A DNA stretch of 64,000 nucleotides from DATBVX01 sp963695985 (GTDB lineage Bacteria; Pseudomonadota; Gammaproteobacteria; Steroidobacterales; Steroidobacteraceae). This document shows positions 33,426 to 43,286 of the stretch, in pieces. Where the stretch lies: NCBI GenBank assembly GCA_963695985.1, contig CAVOIC010000002.1, positions 62,001-126,000 on the forward strand, given 5' to 3'. Under the pieces are notes generated by a model that did no database searches, had not been told where the DNA came from, and saw nothing but the letters and a program-made list of their open reading frames with translations. The position numbers and the translations under genes were made by a program. Position 1 is the stretch's first letter. Every line of letters begins with the position of its first letter.

Positions 33426-35558
33426 TCACTTCGGCTGCCAGCCGTCGCGGCCAGACTGCCAGAACACGAACGTCGCAATGTCCGTGGCCAGCTCGTCCTC
33501 TTGCGTCTTGGTGGAGCCGATGCCGTGGCCGGCCTCAGTGTCGAGGCGGAACAGGACCGGTGCGCGAGTGCCGGAGGCCTGCAGCCGCGCGGCGAACTTG
33601 GCGGGAATCCACGGATCCACGCGCGGGTCGTTGAGCCCGGTCGTGATCAGGATCGGCGGATACTGCATTCCGTCCACCACCGCGTGATAGCTGTCCATGG
33701 CGAGGAGATTCTTGAATCCCTGCGGATCCTTGACCGTGCCGAACTCTGGGATATTCGCCGGACCTCCGGGTGTCGTCTCCGAGCGCAGTGAATTGGAATC
33801 CGGCACCTGGTCGATCACGCCCGCAAAGAGGTCGGGCCGCTCTTCCATGGCACGTCCCATGGTGATGCCCCCGGCCGAGCCGCCGCGAATGAAGAGCAGC
33901 TTGTTTGTGGTGACACCGCGCGCGATCAGCGCTTCGCCACAGGCAATGAAATCGCGCCACGTGTTGGGCTTATTGGCGTCCTTGCCCCCAAGGCGCCAGG
34001 CTTCGCCGAGCTCGCCGCCACCGCGCACGTGACAGAACGCAGTCGCGCCGCCTGCCTGCATGAAGGGCACATACGCCGGTCGAAACGTCGGCAGTGTCGA
34101 TATGCCGTACGAGCCATAGGCGTACAGGATGACCGGCTGTGGGTTCTTGTTCTTGGGCAGCTGTACGAGTGTGAGCGGAATGTTGGTACCGTCCTTCGCA
34201 CGGCCGACCATGTTGCTGACCTCATATGCGTTTGGATCGAACGGGGGCCGCGCATCAAGCTTGAGATCGGTGCTCTTGCGTGTTGCTGGATCAAAGTGCA
34301 ACACGGTCGGCGGCTGCACCCAGCTCTCCAGCGTAAATGTCACCCCGGGTCGGGTCGGATCCGAGAACGCTTCGCCCAGATCGCCCTGAAAAGGCAGAGC
34401 TATTTCCTCCGCCGCACCGCCGGCAAGCGGAATTCGAAGCAGGTGAGAATAGACTCCGGCTCGCGATGCGACGTAAAGCCCGTCCGACGCGGCGCGAATC
34501 CACTCGATCACGCGGTCCGGGCGCGCGGCTAGAATCGTGGCCGCCTGCGTGAGTGACTGACCCGCGTTGAGGGCCAGGACCCGGAACGTCGGGGCGTCCT
34601 GGTGCGACAGGAGAAAGATCCGGTCGCCGGCCATCTCGACCCAGGTAATACCACTGTCAAAGGTGGTCAGCTGACGCCAAGATGCGCCGGAGTTTGCGGC
34701 CTCGGCCACTGGCGCCAGCCACACCTGCCACTCGTTCTGCACACCGTTGACGATGACTGCTCCAGCCTGGCTCGCACCGAGCCAGATGCCTATCACGGGG
34801 AATTGCTGCGACTCGATGTGGGGACCGTGGCCGACAGTGGCACCGAGGAGAGCGACGGGTTCATCCTTCAGGTTCCACACCGCGGCGATGCTGTTGAGGT
34901 ACTTCTCCGCGAGTACCTTCGTGTCCGCGAGACGATTGAGAAAGACGGTCCGACTGTCCTGCGTCCACGACACTGCGCCGATTTCTGCGCGACTCAACGG
35001 ACCGGCTACGACGCGCCCACTTGCTACGTCGTAGACCGAAAGCGACGCATTCTCTGAACCTCCCTCCGAGATGCCAGCTGCGACCTTGCTCCCGTCCGGT
35101 GATGCCTGGAAATAGTTGATGGCGTAGGGCGTGCCGCCGTGCGCCGCGCGCAATGCGCCGACATCGACCACGGTGCGCACCGCACCGCTTCCCTCTTTGA
35201 CCAGCAGGTCATAGTTGTCCGAGCCCGGCGCCCGATACAGATAGAAGGAGCGACCGCCGAAAGCCTGGTACGACTTGACGAACCCGAACGCGCTCGTGAA
35301 CTTCGTGAGCTGTTCGCGATACGCGGCACGCCCGGGGATTGAGTCGAGCACACTGCGCGTGTAGCGCCCCTGCGCTTTCATCCACTCGACCGTCTCGGCG
35401 TCCATGCTTTCCATCCACCGATACGGATCGGTGATCTTCGTGCCGAAGTACTCGTCCGTCACCGGCCGGACCGGCGCCACCGGCGGGCGCGCGGTCTCTG
35501 CAAGCGCTGCGCATGCGGCTAGCGTCGAGAGTACGAGTGCGGCAAGCGGCCCGGTCAA
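33426..35558 (-). CDS. Prolyl oligopeptidase family serine peptidase (S9), exported
   Basis: This 710-residue protein has a signal peptide-like N-terminus (LAALVLSTLAACAALAETA). A beta-propeller region (about 60-420) and a C-terminal hydrolase domain follow. The nucleophile is in FIRGGSAGGITMGRAM, the Asp in TGLNDPRVDPW and the His in TEAGHGIGSTKTQ. S9A enzymes cut after proline in short peptides. The gene lies directly downstream of a TonB receptor with an STN domain and upstream of the LLM gene, which fits peptide uptake and processing. Confidence 0.9.
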   Translation of the reverse strand: MTGPLAALVLSTLAACAALAETARPPVAPVRPVTDEYFGTKITDPYRWMESMDAETVEWMKAQGRYTRSVLDSIPGRAAYREQLTKFTSAFGFVKSYQAFGGRSFYLYRAPGSDNYDLLVKEGSGAVRTVVDVGALRAAHGGTPYAINYFQASPDGSKVAAGISEGGSENASLSVYDVASGRVVAGPLSRAEIGAVSWTQDSRTVFLNRLADTKVLAEKYLNSIAAVWNLKDEPVALLGATVGHGPHIESQQFPVIGIWLGASQAGAVIVNGVQNEWQVWLAPVAEAANSGASWRQLTTFDSGITWVEMAGDRIFLLSHQDAPTFRVLALNAGQSLTQAATILAARPDRVIEWIRAASDGLYVASRAGVYSHLLRIPLAGGAAEEIALPFQGDLGEAFSDPTRPGVTFTLESWVQPPTVLHFDPATRKSTDLKLDARPPFDPNAYEVSNMVGRAKDGTNIPLTLVQLPKNKNPQPVILYAYGSYGISTLPTFRPAYVPFMQAGGATAFCHVRGGGELGEAWRLGGKDANKPNTWRDFIACGEALIARGVTTNKLLFIRGGSAGGITMGRAMEERPDLFAGVIDQVPDSNSLRSETTPGGPANIPEFGTVKDPQGFKNLLAMDSYHAVVDGMQYPPILITTGLNDPRVDPWIPAKFAARLQASGTRAPVLFRLDTEAGHGIGSTKTQEDELATDIATFVFWQSGRDGWQPK

Positions 35559-35648
35559 TCGTGTGGCTCGTGTCGAGCTTGAATGCGCTCATCGGCTTCT
35601 CCCAATGGTTTTGGGGAGCGTAGCCGATCAGGCCGTGTCGCGAAACTT

Positions 35649-38165
35649 TCAGAACCGCCAGTTGGCGGTAATGCCGATGGTGCGTGGCCTGAAGGTGGTG
35701 GCGTAGAACAGCGTGTCGTTGCAGCACGCATTCCTGCGCAGCACTGTCGGCTGCGAGTCGAACACGTTGTTGACAAAGAGTGCCACGTCAAAGAGCGACC
35801 ATTTCACGTCAGTTCGCAGATTGACAAGGTTCGTCGAAGGATCCGCGCGACGGTCTGGCGCGTAGTACGGCGATGCCGGATTGTCCGTGTAGAAGGGACC
35901 CGGGTTGTGGCTATGAAATGCGTCCTCGACGAGGAGGTTGCCCCTAACCCCGCTGGCCAGGGCGAACGCATATTCGAGTGACGCGGTGAGGTTCCAGGGC
36001 GATGTGACGAGCGGTATGGTTCCCAATGCATCGCCACTGCTGACGATCACGTGCCCACCAGGGCTCACTGTCTGGGTGTAGTGCGCGTCCGTATACGAGA
36101 CGCCCAGGCCAGCCTTGAAGTGCTCGGCCAGCAGCACCTGCGTTGCCAACTCGAACCCGTTGCTGACCGCCTCACCAGCGTTGCCGCCGTAGCGGCAGGC
36201 GTTTGGAGTGTCGGTCACCAGTAGAAGTTGCGGGTCATTCCAGCGGATGTGGAATACGCTGGCGTCAAGCTGCATGCGCCCATCGAAGAGGCCACTCTTG
36301 GCACCAAGCTCGTAGCTCCACGCTGTGTCCGGAGCAACCAAATCCGGAGTCTGACCGCACTCAGGGGGCAGCACTCCAGCAACCCCGCCCGTTCGATATC
36401 CCTTCGCCGCCGTCAGGTAGAAGAGGTTGTCCTCGTCCATCTGATACGCGATGCTGAATCTTGGCGCAACTGTCGTATACGTGACCGAATCACGTTGGGC
36501 AGCTGGACCGATTACGGCATCATCTTTTTCGCGGGTTATACGCAGCGCCGCGCTGGCGGTGAGGAGCTTCGTTATCGGGAGCGCGAGCTGTCCGAATGCG
36601 GCAAGCTGGGTCTCGCTCGCGTCATGCGCGCGACGGCCATCTATGGGCCCTACGGCAGGCGTGGTCGTCGCGACGGTGCTGACAGTCTCACTTGTGCGCT
36701 CGTTCGAGTAGAAAACGCCCGCGAGCCATGGTAGCGAGGCGCCAGACGATGTCAGTCGTATTTCCTGCGAGAAGTCATTCTGCGACAGATCGATCGAGGT
36801 CGTTATGGCGTCTTCATACCCGATCGGATACTCGGGCCCGAGAGAGTTCCCCCACCCTCCCCAGCCAGAGTTGTTGGTGTCATCGACAGTCGCTGCAGCC
36901 ACGCGATGGAAATACGACGTGACGGAGCTCAGATCGGCGCCGCGCAGACCTGCGGTGACCTTGAGAGACCCGAGGTAGAACCGGTCGTCGAATGGCTGCG
37001 CGAGGAGCTTGCCATTGTGGAGTTCACCCGCGTCGGGGTCAGACAAATAGGTATAGAACGAGGATGAGTCTCTGGTGCTGAGAGATTGATAGATCAGCGA
37101 CGGTGTAATGTGCACGCGCTCTGTCGGTGCGAAGGTCACAGCGCCGCGCGCGCTCTTGCTCGTTGTGTGATTGGCATTGTCATCGACGGTCGCGCCGGTG
37201 AATGGATCGACGCGGTCTACGTAGCCTCCGTCCGTTCGATACCATGCGCTGACGCGAAAACCCATGACATCGGGGACGATCGGCCCGCCCGCCGCCGCAC
37301 CGACCTCATAACTCGGATGGCCCCGTGTCGTCGCTGCCAGCTCCGTACGTGCAAGGGCGGTATATGTGGTGAGGCTCGGCTGATTTTCGATGAACCGGAC
37401 GGCTCCGCCCAAAGTGCCTCCGCCGAGCATCGCGCCCTGCGGGCCACGCAAGACTTCTACACGGTCGAGATCGAAGGTCAGAAGGAAGGCGTGCCCAAAC
37501 GAGTCAGCCTGGGCAGCCGGCACTGGCGTATCGTCGACGTAGATCCCGGTCGTCGTGCCGTTCCTGTCAGTCACACCCCGAATCGCGATGTTCGTATAGA
37601 AGCCCGCGCCGTTATCTGGAAAGAAATCGAACTCGACGCCCGGCGTCAGGAAGCCGACCCCAGTCATGCTCTTGATGCCCGACGCCTCCATCGCCTCTTG
37701 CGTCCAGACCGCCATGCTTATTGGTACTCGGTTGGCAGGCTCTTCGCGTCGCGTGGCGGTTACGATGGTTGCGCCGAGTGCCGCGGGGCGCAAGTCGCTG
37801 CGCAGGTCCAGGCGCTTCGTCGGCACAGGCGCGCTGTTGGGCGCCGGGGATGGCGGTGACGCGAAGATGCGGACGGTTCGCTCATTCAGAAACTCAAACT
37901 CAAGGCCCGTACCTTCGAGCAACTGCGAGAGCGCCTCGGCCACCGATTTACCGGCCCGTGCTCCCTTTGACTCCAGCGTTCTCGCGAGTTCCGACACGTA
38001 AACGAGTTGCAGGCCGGTCTGTTTGGCGAATGCACTCAGTGCCTGAGCCAACGGCTGTGGTGCAATCGCCGGGAAGAGCACCGCGGTCGAGTCTGCTTCG
38101 GCTATCGATGCGGTAATCAGCGCCCCCAGCACGCATGCCTGCAGCATGTCACGCACGGAAGTCAT
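35649..38165 (-). CDS. TonB-dependent receptor with an STN signalling domain
   Basis: From the ATG at 38165 the protein is 838 residues. A signal sequence of about 23 residues is followed by an STN (secretin/TonB short N-terminal) domain, AIAPQPLAQALSAFAKQTGLQ through EGTGLEFEFLNERTVRIF. The plug follows with TIVTATRREEPANRVPISM and VEVLRGPQGAMLGGGTLG, and a barrel ends in GITANWRF. The STN domain contacts a FecR protein to activate an ECF sigma factor, and both are encoded upstream. A TTG at 38198 is a possible earlier start. The imported ligand is unknown. Confidence 0.88.
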   Translation of the reverse strand: MTSVRDMLQACVLGALITASIAEADSTAVLFPAIAPQPLAQALSAFAKQTGLQLVYVSELARTLESKGARAGKSVAEALSQLLEGTGLEFEFLNERTVRIFASPPSPAPNSAPVPTKRLDLRSDLRPAALGATIVTATRREEPANRVPISMAVWTQEAMEASGIKSMTGVGFLTPGVEFDFFPDNGAGFYTNIAIRGVTDRNGTTTGIYVDDTPVPAAQADSFGHAFLLTFDLDRVEVLRGPQGAMLGGGTLGGAVRFIENQPSLTTYTALARTELAATTRGHPSYEVGAAAGGPIVPDVMGFRVSAWYRTDGGYVDRVDPFTGATVDDNANHTTSKSARGAVTFAPTERVHITPSLIYQSLSTRDSSSFYTYLSDPDAGELHNGKLLAQPFDDRFYLGSLKVTAGLRGADLSSVTSYFHRVAAATVDDTNNSGWGGWGNSLGPEYPIGYEDAITTSIDLSQNDFSQEIRLTSSGASLPWLAGVFYSNERTSETVSTVATTTPAVGPIDGRRAHDASETQLAAFGQLALPITKLLTASAALRITREKDDAVIGPAAQRDSVTYTTVAPRFSIAYQMDEDNLFYLTAAKGYRTGGVAGVLPPECGQTPDLVAPDTAWSYELGAKSGLFDGRMQLDASVFHIRWNDPQLLLVTDTPNACRYGGNAGEAVSNGFELATQVLLAEHFKAGLGVSYTDAHYTQTVSPGGHVIVSSGDALGTIPLVTSPWNLTASLEYAFALASGVRGNLLVEDAFHSHNPGPFYTDNPASPYYAPDRRADPSTNLVNLRTDVKWSLFDVALFVNNVFDSQPTVLRRNACCNDTLFYATTFRPRTIGITANWRF

Positions 38166-38287
38166 TTTTGGAATCCGCCGCGCACGGTACTTGAGCAATC
38201 AAGAACGCCACCTGGGGCGTCGCGCGAAGGTTGAGAAGGTTCATCGAGGGATCGTCCCCATCCCGGATGTGCGCTGGGGGTAAACGG

Positions 38288-39395
38288 TCAGCGATCCGCT
38301 GACGGAAGCTCCTCGGTCGAGAGGTTGAATACGCGGATGCGGCTTGGAGTTCTCTGTACCGCTACTCCGTCCAGTGTCCCCAAAAATGTCACGAACGAGT
38401 CGATGTCGTACGCGCTGAACAGGCCACTCACCGGCAAGGCTCGCAGCGCCGGATCGTCAATCTCTATCGGAATCTTGTTGTAACGATTGAACTCGTCTGC
38501 CACCTCACCCAACGGCCGCGCCTGGAACACGATCTCCCGGTGCAGCCAGGCCACAGCCGCCTGTGCATCAACGGCTACAGGCTGGCCCCAACCGCGATCC
38601 GGCGTCAATTCGAACCTGATATCCGGCACCGACATGGAGTGCCTGCTCAGGCAGACCCATTGCGCGCGCCTCCGGCTTCGGGTCATCACCGGGAAACACG
38701 CCAACAGTGCCCTCTACAACGGTAACGACGACCGTGTCGGGTTTGCGGTAGACCTCGAACTGCGTGCCGACCGCCACGATCTGCCCCTCCCCTGCGCCCA
38801 CGCGGAATCGTCGCTTGGCGTCGTGCACCACATCGAACAGCGCCTGACCCCTGTCGATGGCGACGAGGCGCTCGGATCCGGAGTAGCGAACCGTGATCGC
38901 GGAATCGGTATTGAGATGAAGCAGCGTGCCGTCCGGGAGCCGCCAGGCATTCTGTTCGCCGTGAGCCGTCCGGTACGTCTTGGGCAGACCCAGGAACTCG
39001 CCATCCCGCACCCAGAACAGCAGGGCAAGCACAACGACTGCAGCTGCAGCGAATGGGGCAGCATAGGCCCAGGTGCGCGCGGCGATCGAACGCTTCGCCG
39101 GAGGTCCACGCTCGGGGAGAGGGTGATCCAGCGTTACGACGTTCTCGTCCTTATCGGCCAGCGCCTCACTCAGGAGGGCTTCCACTGATACCCGCGGATC
39201 GTTCGTAGCCGCCGGGAGGTCGCGGGCGACCAAGGCGATGCCCAGGTATTCCTCGACGTGCAGCGGCGATGCCTTGAGCCACGCGACAAACGCCGCGCGC
39301 TCCGACGCATCCAGTGTCCCGGCCTCGTTTGCGACAAACCAGTCACCGGCCTGCTGCGAGACGGCAGTTCGAATCTGCTCTGCGGTTGCTGTCAT
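38288..39395 (-). pseudogene. FecR-family anti-sigma regulator, frame broken once
   Basis: The ATG at 39395 opens a FecR protein. It has the FecR N-terminal domain (DWFVANEAGTLDASERAAF onward), a transmembrane helix (about 95-112, WAYAAPFAAAAVVVLALLFW) and a periplasmic FecR domain with RLPDGTLLHLNTDS. The frame ends at 38568 in an unlikely tail. A second frame continues the family's C-terminal STN-contact region, VAWLHREIVFQARPLGEVAD to IRVFNLS. The switch lies near 38586-38603. Removing one base there joins both. This could be a sequencing insertion or a real mutation that uncouples the sigma factor from the receptor. Confidence 0.75.
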
Positions 39396-39399
39396 GATT

Positions 39400-39915
39400 T
39401 CACGCCAGTCGCGCCATGCGGCGCCGGCAATGCACGAGCGCCTGCGCCAGATACTTCTTGACCATGTGAACCGACACGCCGAGTCGCTCGGCGACCTCCT
39501 GATAGTGAAGCCCATCCCTGTAGTGAAGCACGACCGCGGCCCGACACTTAGGCGAAAGCTGACTCAGCACCGCGCGCAGCCGTAGCACTCTTTGGGCCGC
39601 GTCCAACTCTCCGTCGAACGCGGGCAGGTCACCCAGCTGCTGTTGCACGGTCGTGTCATCGATGTCCACCTGGTGCGCGTGGCGTCGATCCAGCACCGCG
39701 TGTTCCTTCACCAGATTGTTGGCGACCGTATACAGATAGAGCTCGGGATTGCGGATCGCATCCGAGTCGCTGACCCGCAGCATCCGCAGGTACACCTCCT
39801 GCGCCAGGTCCGGTGCATCGGACTTGGTGCGGATTCGGCGCTGAAAGAACCCCTGCAGGGCAGTCCGATGCTCTGCAAAGAGCCTCTCGACGAGCGTCCT
39901 TTTGCGGTCGGCCAT
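39400..39915 (-). CDS. ECF sigma factor (FecI-like)
   Basis: This 171-residue protein has sigma2 (QGFFQRRIRTKSDAPDLAQE) and sigma4 (SPKCRAAVVLHYRDGLHYQE then RLGVSVHMVKKYLAQAL) regions. It is a FecI-type ECF factor that directs RNA polymerase to receptor promoters on signal from FecR. The fecR ATG lies four bases after its stop. The genes that follow are FecR, the STN-type receptor, the oligopeptidase and the LLM enzyme. Confidence 0.9.
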   Translation of the reverse strand: MADRKRTLVERLFAEHRTALQGFFQRRIRTKSDAPDLAQEVYLRMLRVSDSDAIRNPELYLYTVANNLVKEHAVLDRRHAHQVDIDDTTVQQQLGDLPAFDGELDAAQRVLRLRAVLSQLSPKCRAAVVLHYRDGLHYQEVAERLGVSVHMVKKYLAQALVHCRRRMARLA

Positions 39916-39976
39916 GGCTACATCATGGTACGGAGATTCCGCATCCCCTACTCGTAAGAGTCACTCCCGCGCCCTT

Positions 39977-40023
39977 CGGGTACCGGAATTTTCGTACGGC
40001 GCCGTCAGATTTCCCGGTACCCG
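39977..40023. promoter_or_regulatory. Inverted repeat in the divergent promoter region
   Basis: CGGGTACCGG at 39977-39986 and CCGGTACCCG at 40014-40023 are exact inverted repeats 27 bases apart. Each half contains the palindrome GGTACC. They lie between the ECF sigma start (39915) and the small exported protein at 40126. Two sites about three helical turns apart, counted half to half, suggest a dimeric regulator or looping. Confidence 0.4.
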
Positions 40024-40125
40024 TAACGATTGGCTCGGGCTCTTGACCCTTCACTAGGGCGTCAGATGTGCGTCGGACTCCTAGACTCCAGCAAGACTCT
40101 TGTTCATACACACAGGAGAGCAGTC

Positions 40126-40572
40126 ATGAAACCAGGCATTACTCGAATTACCTCAGGAATCGTCCTCTGTTTCGTTCTTGGACAGGCAGCGCAGGCACGC
40201 GAACACGAATGTCGAGCCTCGGCCGTAGCAGGTCGATACGGCTACACATCAAGCGGCACAATCGTTACGCCGGCGGTGGGACCCTTTACTGCCGTAGGTG
40301 AGGTCACCCTAACCCGCACGGGAACATTCACCGGTTCGCAGACCACAAGTATCGCTGGAACTCTTTTCGCTGAAACTGTGAGCGGGATCTTCACGGTAAA
40401 TCCTGACTGCACCGGAGTGATGACAGCATACGTCTATCATGGCTCAACGCTCGCGCGCACTACGCAGCTGAATTGGGTCTGGGACAACAACGAACGAGAA
40501 GCGCGCGCGATCTTCCTGGCCCCGGGAACGGTCATCACGATTACGGCGCGCAAGATGTTTAACGACGAGTGA
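40126..40572 (+). CDS. Small exported protein of unknown function
   Basis: This 148-residue protein follows an ACAGGAGAG ribosome site. It has a signal peptide ending at AAQAREH. The mature part, AVAGRYGYTSSGTIVTPAVG to TITARKMF, has a beta-rich repeated Thr/Val pattern and two Cys. I do not recognise a named family, but the GRYGY-x-GT start and late NPDCTG are seen in small exported proteins of soil bacteria. It overlaps the next gene's GTG by four bases (GTGA), so the two may be translated together. Confidence 0.65.
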   Translation: MKPGITRITSGIVLCFVLGQAAQAREHECRASAVAGRYGYTSSGTIVTPAVGPFTAVGEVTLTRTGTFTGSQTTSIAGTLFAETVSGIFTVNPDCTGVMTAYVYHGSTLARTTQLNWVWDNNEREARAIFLAPGTVITITARKMFNDE

Positions 40573-40994
40573 TCAGCGCATGTGACGTGAACAAGCCAGC
40601 GATGTGCACACCCGCGACTATGCACCTCTGTTTCGCGCTCATGGTGCTCGGACTCGCCTCGACTTCCATCGTCGGCTGCAGCGGTCGCAGCGATGGACCG
40701 CCACGGCCGCCGGTCATCGTCTCCGTATTGGCTCAGGCGAGCACGGTTGGAGCCGCCGGCACGGTGTCCATCTCGGCCAGCGTAGAGAATGACCCGCGGA
40801 ACCAGGGTGTGACCTGGGCCCTCAACGGCCCCGGAACTCTGAGCAACTTCACCAGCACTTCGGTCACTTATAACGCTCCGGCCAATCCACCGGTGTCCGA
40901 CACCGACGTCAGCATTGTGGCCATTTCGAAGGCCGACGTCGCGAAGCGGAGCCAAACGACCATCACGGTGTTCGGGCGGAGCGCGGCGCAGTAA
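40569..40994 (+). CDS. Lipoprotein with one Ig-like domain
   Basis: The open frame runs 141 residues from a GTG overlapping the previous stop. An ATG at 40620 (MHLCFALMVLGLASTSIVGC) would place an ideal lipoprotein signal directly at the N-terminus, with the acylated Cys followed by SGRS. The remainder is one Ig-like repeat of about 80 residues: VSISASVENDPRNQGVTWAL to DVSIVAISKADVAKRS. It closely resembles the Ig-like repeats of the following gene, so the two are related. A surface or periplasmic lipoprotein is likely. Confidence 0.7.
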   Translation: MISACDVNKPAMCTPATMHLCFALMVLGLASTSIVGCSGRSDGPPRPPVIVSVLAQASTVGAAGTVSISASVENDPRNQGVTWALNGPGTLSNFTSTSVTYNAPANPPVSDTDVSIVAISKADVAKRSQTTITVFGRSAAQ

Positions 40995-41001
40995 GCCGGC
41001 T

Positions 41002-41038
41002 GCCGGAGCCGGCAGCGAGGGGCGCTGCCGGCTCCGGC
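41002..41038 (+). terminator. Hairpin after the lipoprotein gene
   Basis: A perfect 15-bp stem, GCCGGAGCCGGCAGC at 41002-41016 and GCTGCCGGCTCCGGC at 41024-41038, with a 7-base loop, begins eight bases after the stop at 40994. There is no T-run, but the stability and place fit transcription termination or 3'-end protection. Confidence 0.65.
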
Positions 41039-41155
41039 TTGATGAAGCCCAGCGAGACCTCGGCCCGGCGCACCAAACCGGGCGATGCGTAGAGGTACCC
41101 AGACGGGCAGCAACGGACTCTTAGTCAATAGGTGCTCGACTTCGTGAGAATTGCC

Positions 41156-43271
41156 ATGTCCAAAGTGCTGGCACTCCACCTGATCATCCTCGTAGCGCTT
41201 CTTACCGCTTGCTCAGGCGGAAGCAGTGACAGTGACGGAGGTCCGCCAGTCGTGGTTTCACTGTCTCCGGGCAATACCGCCGCCGTGTACGCGAGCACCT
41301 CGCAGCAATTCGCTGCTTCGGTCGAGAATGACCCCAACAACAGAGGTGTCACCTGGTCGTTGAAAGGCACCGGGTGCAATCGATCGCCATGCGGCACTCT
41401 CACGGACGTCACGACCAATAGCGTCACCTACACCGCGCCACCTCACGTGCCCAGCCCGGACACCGAGACGCTGATAGCGACGGCTGTGGCTGATGGCAAG
41501 GCATCAGCGAGTGCGGCGATAACCATCACTGCGCTTCCAGTAATTCACATCAACGTCTCTCCGGAGAGTGCGACGATTGCCTTGGGCGATACTGCGCGGT
41601 TCAGTGCTGAAGTTGTCGACGATCCCATCGATCAGGGAGTGACGTGGAGCATTGCTGGATGCCCAACGGGCCTGGATTGCGGGTCAATATCACCCGCGAG
41701 TACGCCGAGCTACGAGCCGGCCTACTACACTGCGCCCGCCAGCGTTCCGCACAACACTCAGGTGACCATGACCGCGACATCGATCACCGACCCCACTCGG
41801 TTCGCGACGGCCGAGCTCACGATTTCAACCACGGCGCAACCGATCTCTGTTTCCGTCTCTCCCACCACGGTGAGCGTTCCCATTGGCGCATTCGTACCTC
41901 TCACGGCCACCGTCAACAACGATTCGACGGGCGCCGGCGTCACCTGGGCCGTCGCAGGCTGCACGAGTGAACCGTGTGGGGCTCTCGCCAATGTGCAGAC
42001 GACCTCTGCGACATACTCAGCACCACAGTCTCCGTCTACGGCTCAAGTCGGCAATCAAGTCACGATCACCGCGACCTCGATCAACAATCCCAATCAGTCC
42101 GCCTCTTCGACGATCACTCTGACTCGCGGCTCGAATTGCCTTCTCCGCAAACAGCCTTCCGGCCGGAAAGTCATCCCGACGCGGTCGCGATGGGGGATTT
42201 CAATGCCGACGACAAGTTGGACTTGGCGGTGGCTGACAAAGGGGATCCCAGAGACTGGTGACAACGGAGATGTGAGCATTCTGCTCGGCGGCGGGGACGG
42301 AACCTTCCAGGCGGCAAGATCATTTGCAGCCGGCAAGAACCCCATATGGGTAGCCATGGGAGACTTCAACGGCGACGGCAAGCCCGATCTGATCGTCTCG
42401 GATTTGGGCGAGCGCCCAGCGGGCGGGAAAGGGGACGTCAATGTCCTGCTGGGCGCCGGCGACGGATCGTTCCAGGCGCCGACCTCATTCGCCGCGGGAG
42501 ACCTGCCGTTTACGCTTGCGATGGGAGACTTCAACGGCGATTCCAGACTGGACGCCGCCGCCTCCGACTTCGGCAGCGGTACGAGCGGCGGAATCAATCT
42601 CCTGCTCGGCGATGGCAAGGGCGCGTTTGCGGCACCAGGTGTTTCTCGCCGCCGGAGAGAAACCTGCTGGAGTCGTCGCAGCTGACTTGAACGGCGACGG
42701 TAGGCTGGACCTGGCTGTTGCCAACAATCACGTTCCCACAGTGATCCTGGGAGGCGGCGTGACCGTGTTGCCGGGTAACGGCAATGGCACATTCCAATCA
42801 CCACTGCCGCTGGTGAGGATCACGGACCCGTCAACTTCGATTGCGGCCGGAGATCTCAACGGCGACGGCAAGCCGGACATCGTGGTTACGACCTTCGTCA
42901 GCGTGTTTGGCGTGGCCGGCAGCACTCTGGACGTATTGATCGGCGACGGCAGCGGCCTGTTCACCCGAAGCGTCATCAGCACCGGCAGGACGACACGAGG
43001 CTCTGGCTCTGGCTTCTTCCCGCTGTCCGCACACATCGAGGACTTCGACGGTGACAATAGCAAGGACGTAGCAGAGATACTGGGCAGCTCAGTGGCCGTG
43101 CTGGAGGGCGACGGGGCGGGAGCCTTTCCCGGTCGATTGAATTTTTCAGCTGGCACCGGTCCCTTCGCTCTGGCGGTTGGGGACATCAACCGCGACGGCA
43201 AGCCTGACATCGCGGTAGCCAATTCAGGCAGCAATGATGTGAGCGTCCTGCTCAATGTCAGCGGCCCGTAA
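41156..43271 (+). pseudogene. Surface lipoprotein with three Ig-like and seven FG-GAP repeats, frame broken four times
   Basis: The ATG at 41156 opens a lipoprotein signal, LALHLIILVALLTACSGGSS. Three Ig-like repeats of about 95 residues follow, each with a GVTWS/GVTWA core. Then come seven FG-GAP propeller repeats (for example VAMGDFNGDGKPDLIVSD and LAVGDINRDGKPDIAVAN). The protein reading continues only by changing frame near 42131-42134, 42168-42174, 42247-42258 and 42636-42642. Every switch is repaired by removing one base, and all FG-GAP repeats then line up to give one seven-bladed propeller. Without repair the frame ends at 42685. Errors in sequence or a decayed gene are both possible. 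FG-GAP/Ig proteins are usually surface adhesins or glycan-binding proteins. Confidence 0.75.
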
Positions 43272-43286
43272 TTACCCCCGATCGCG

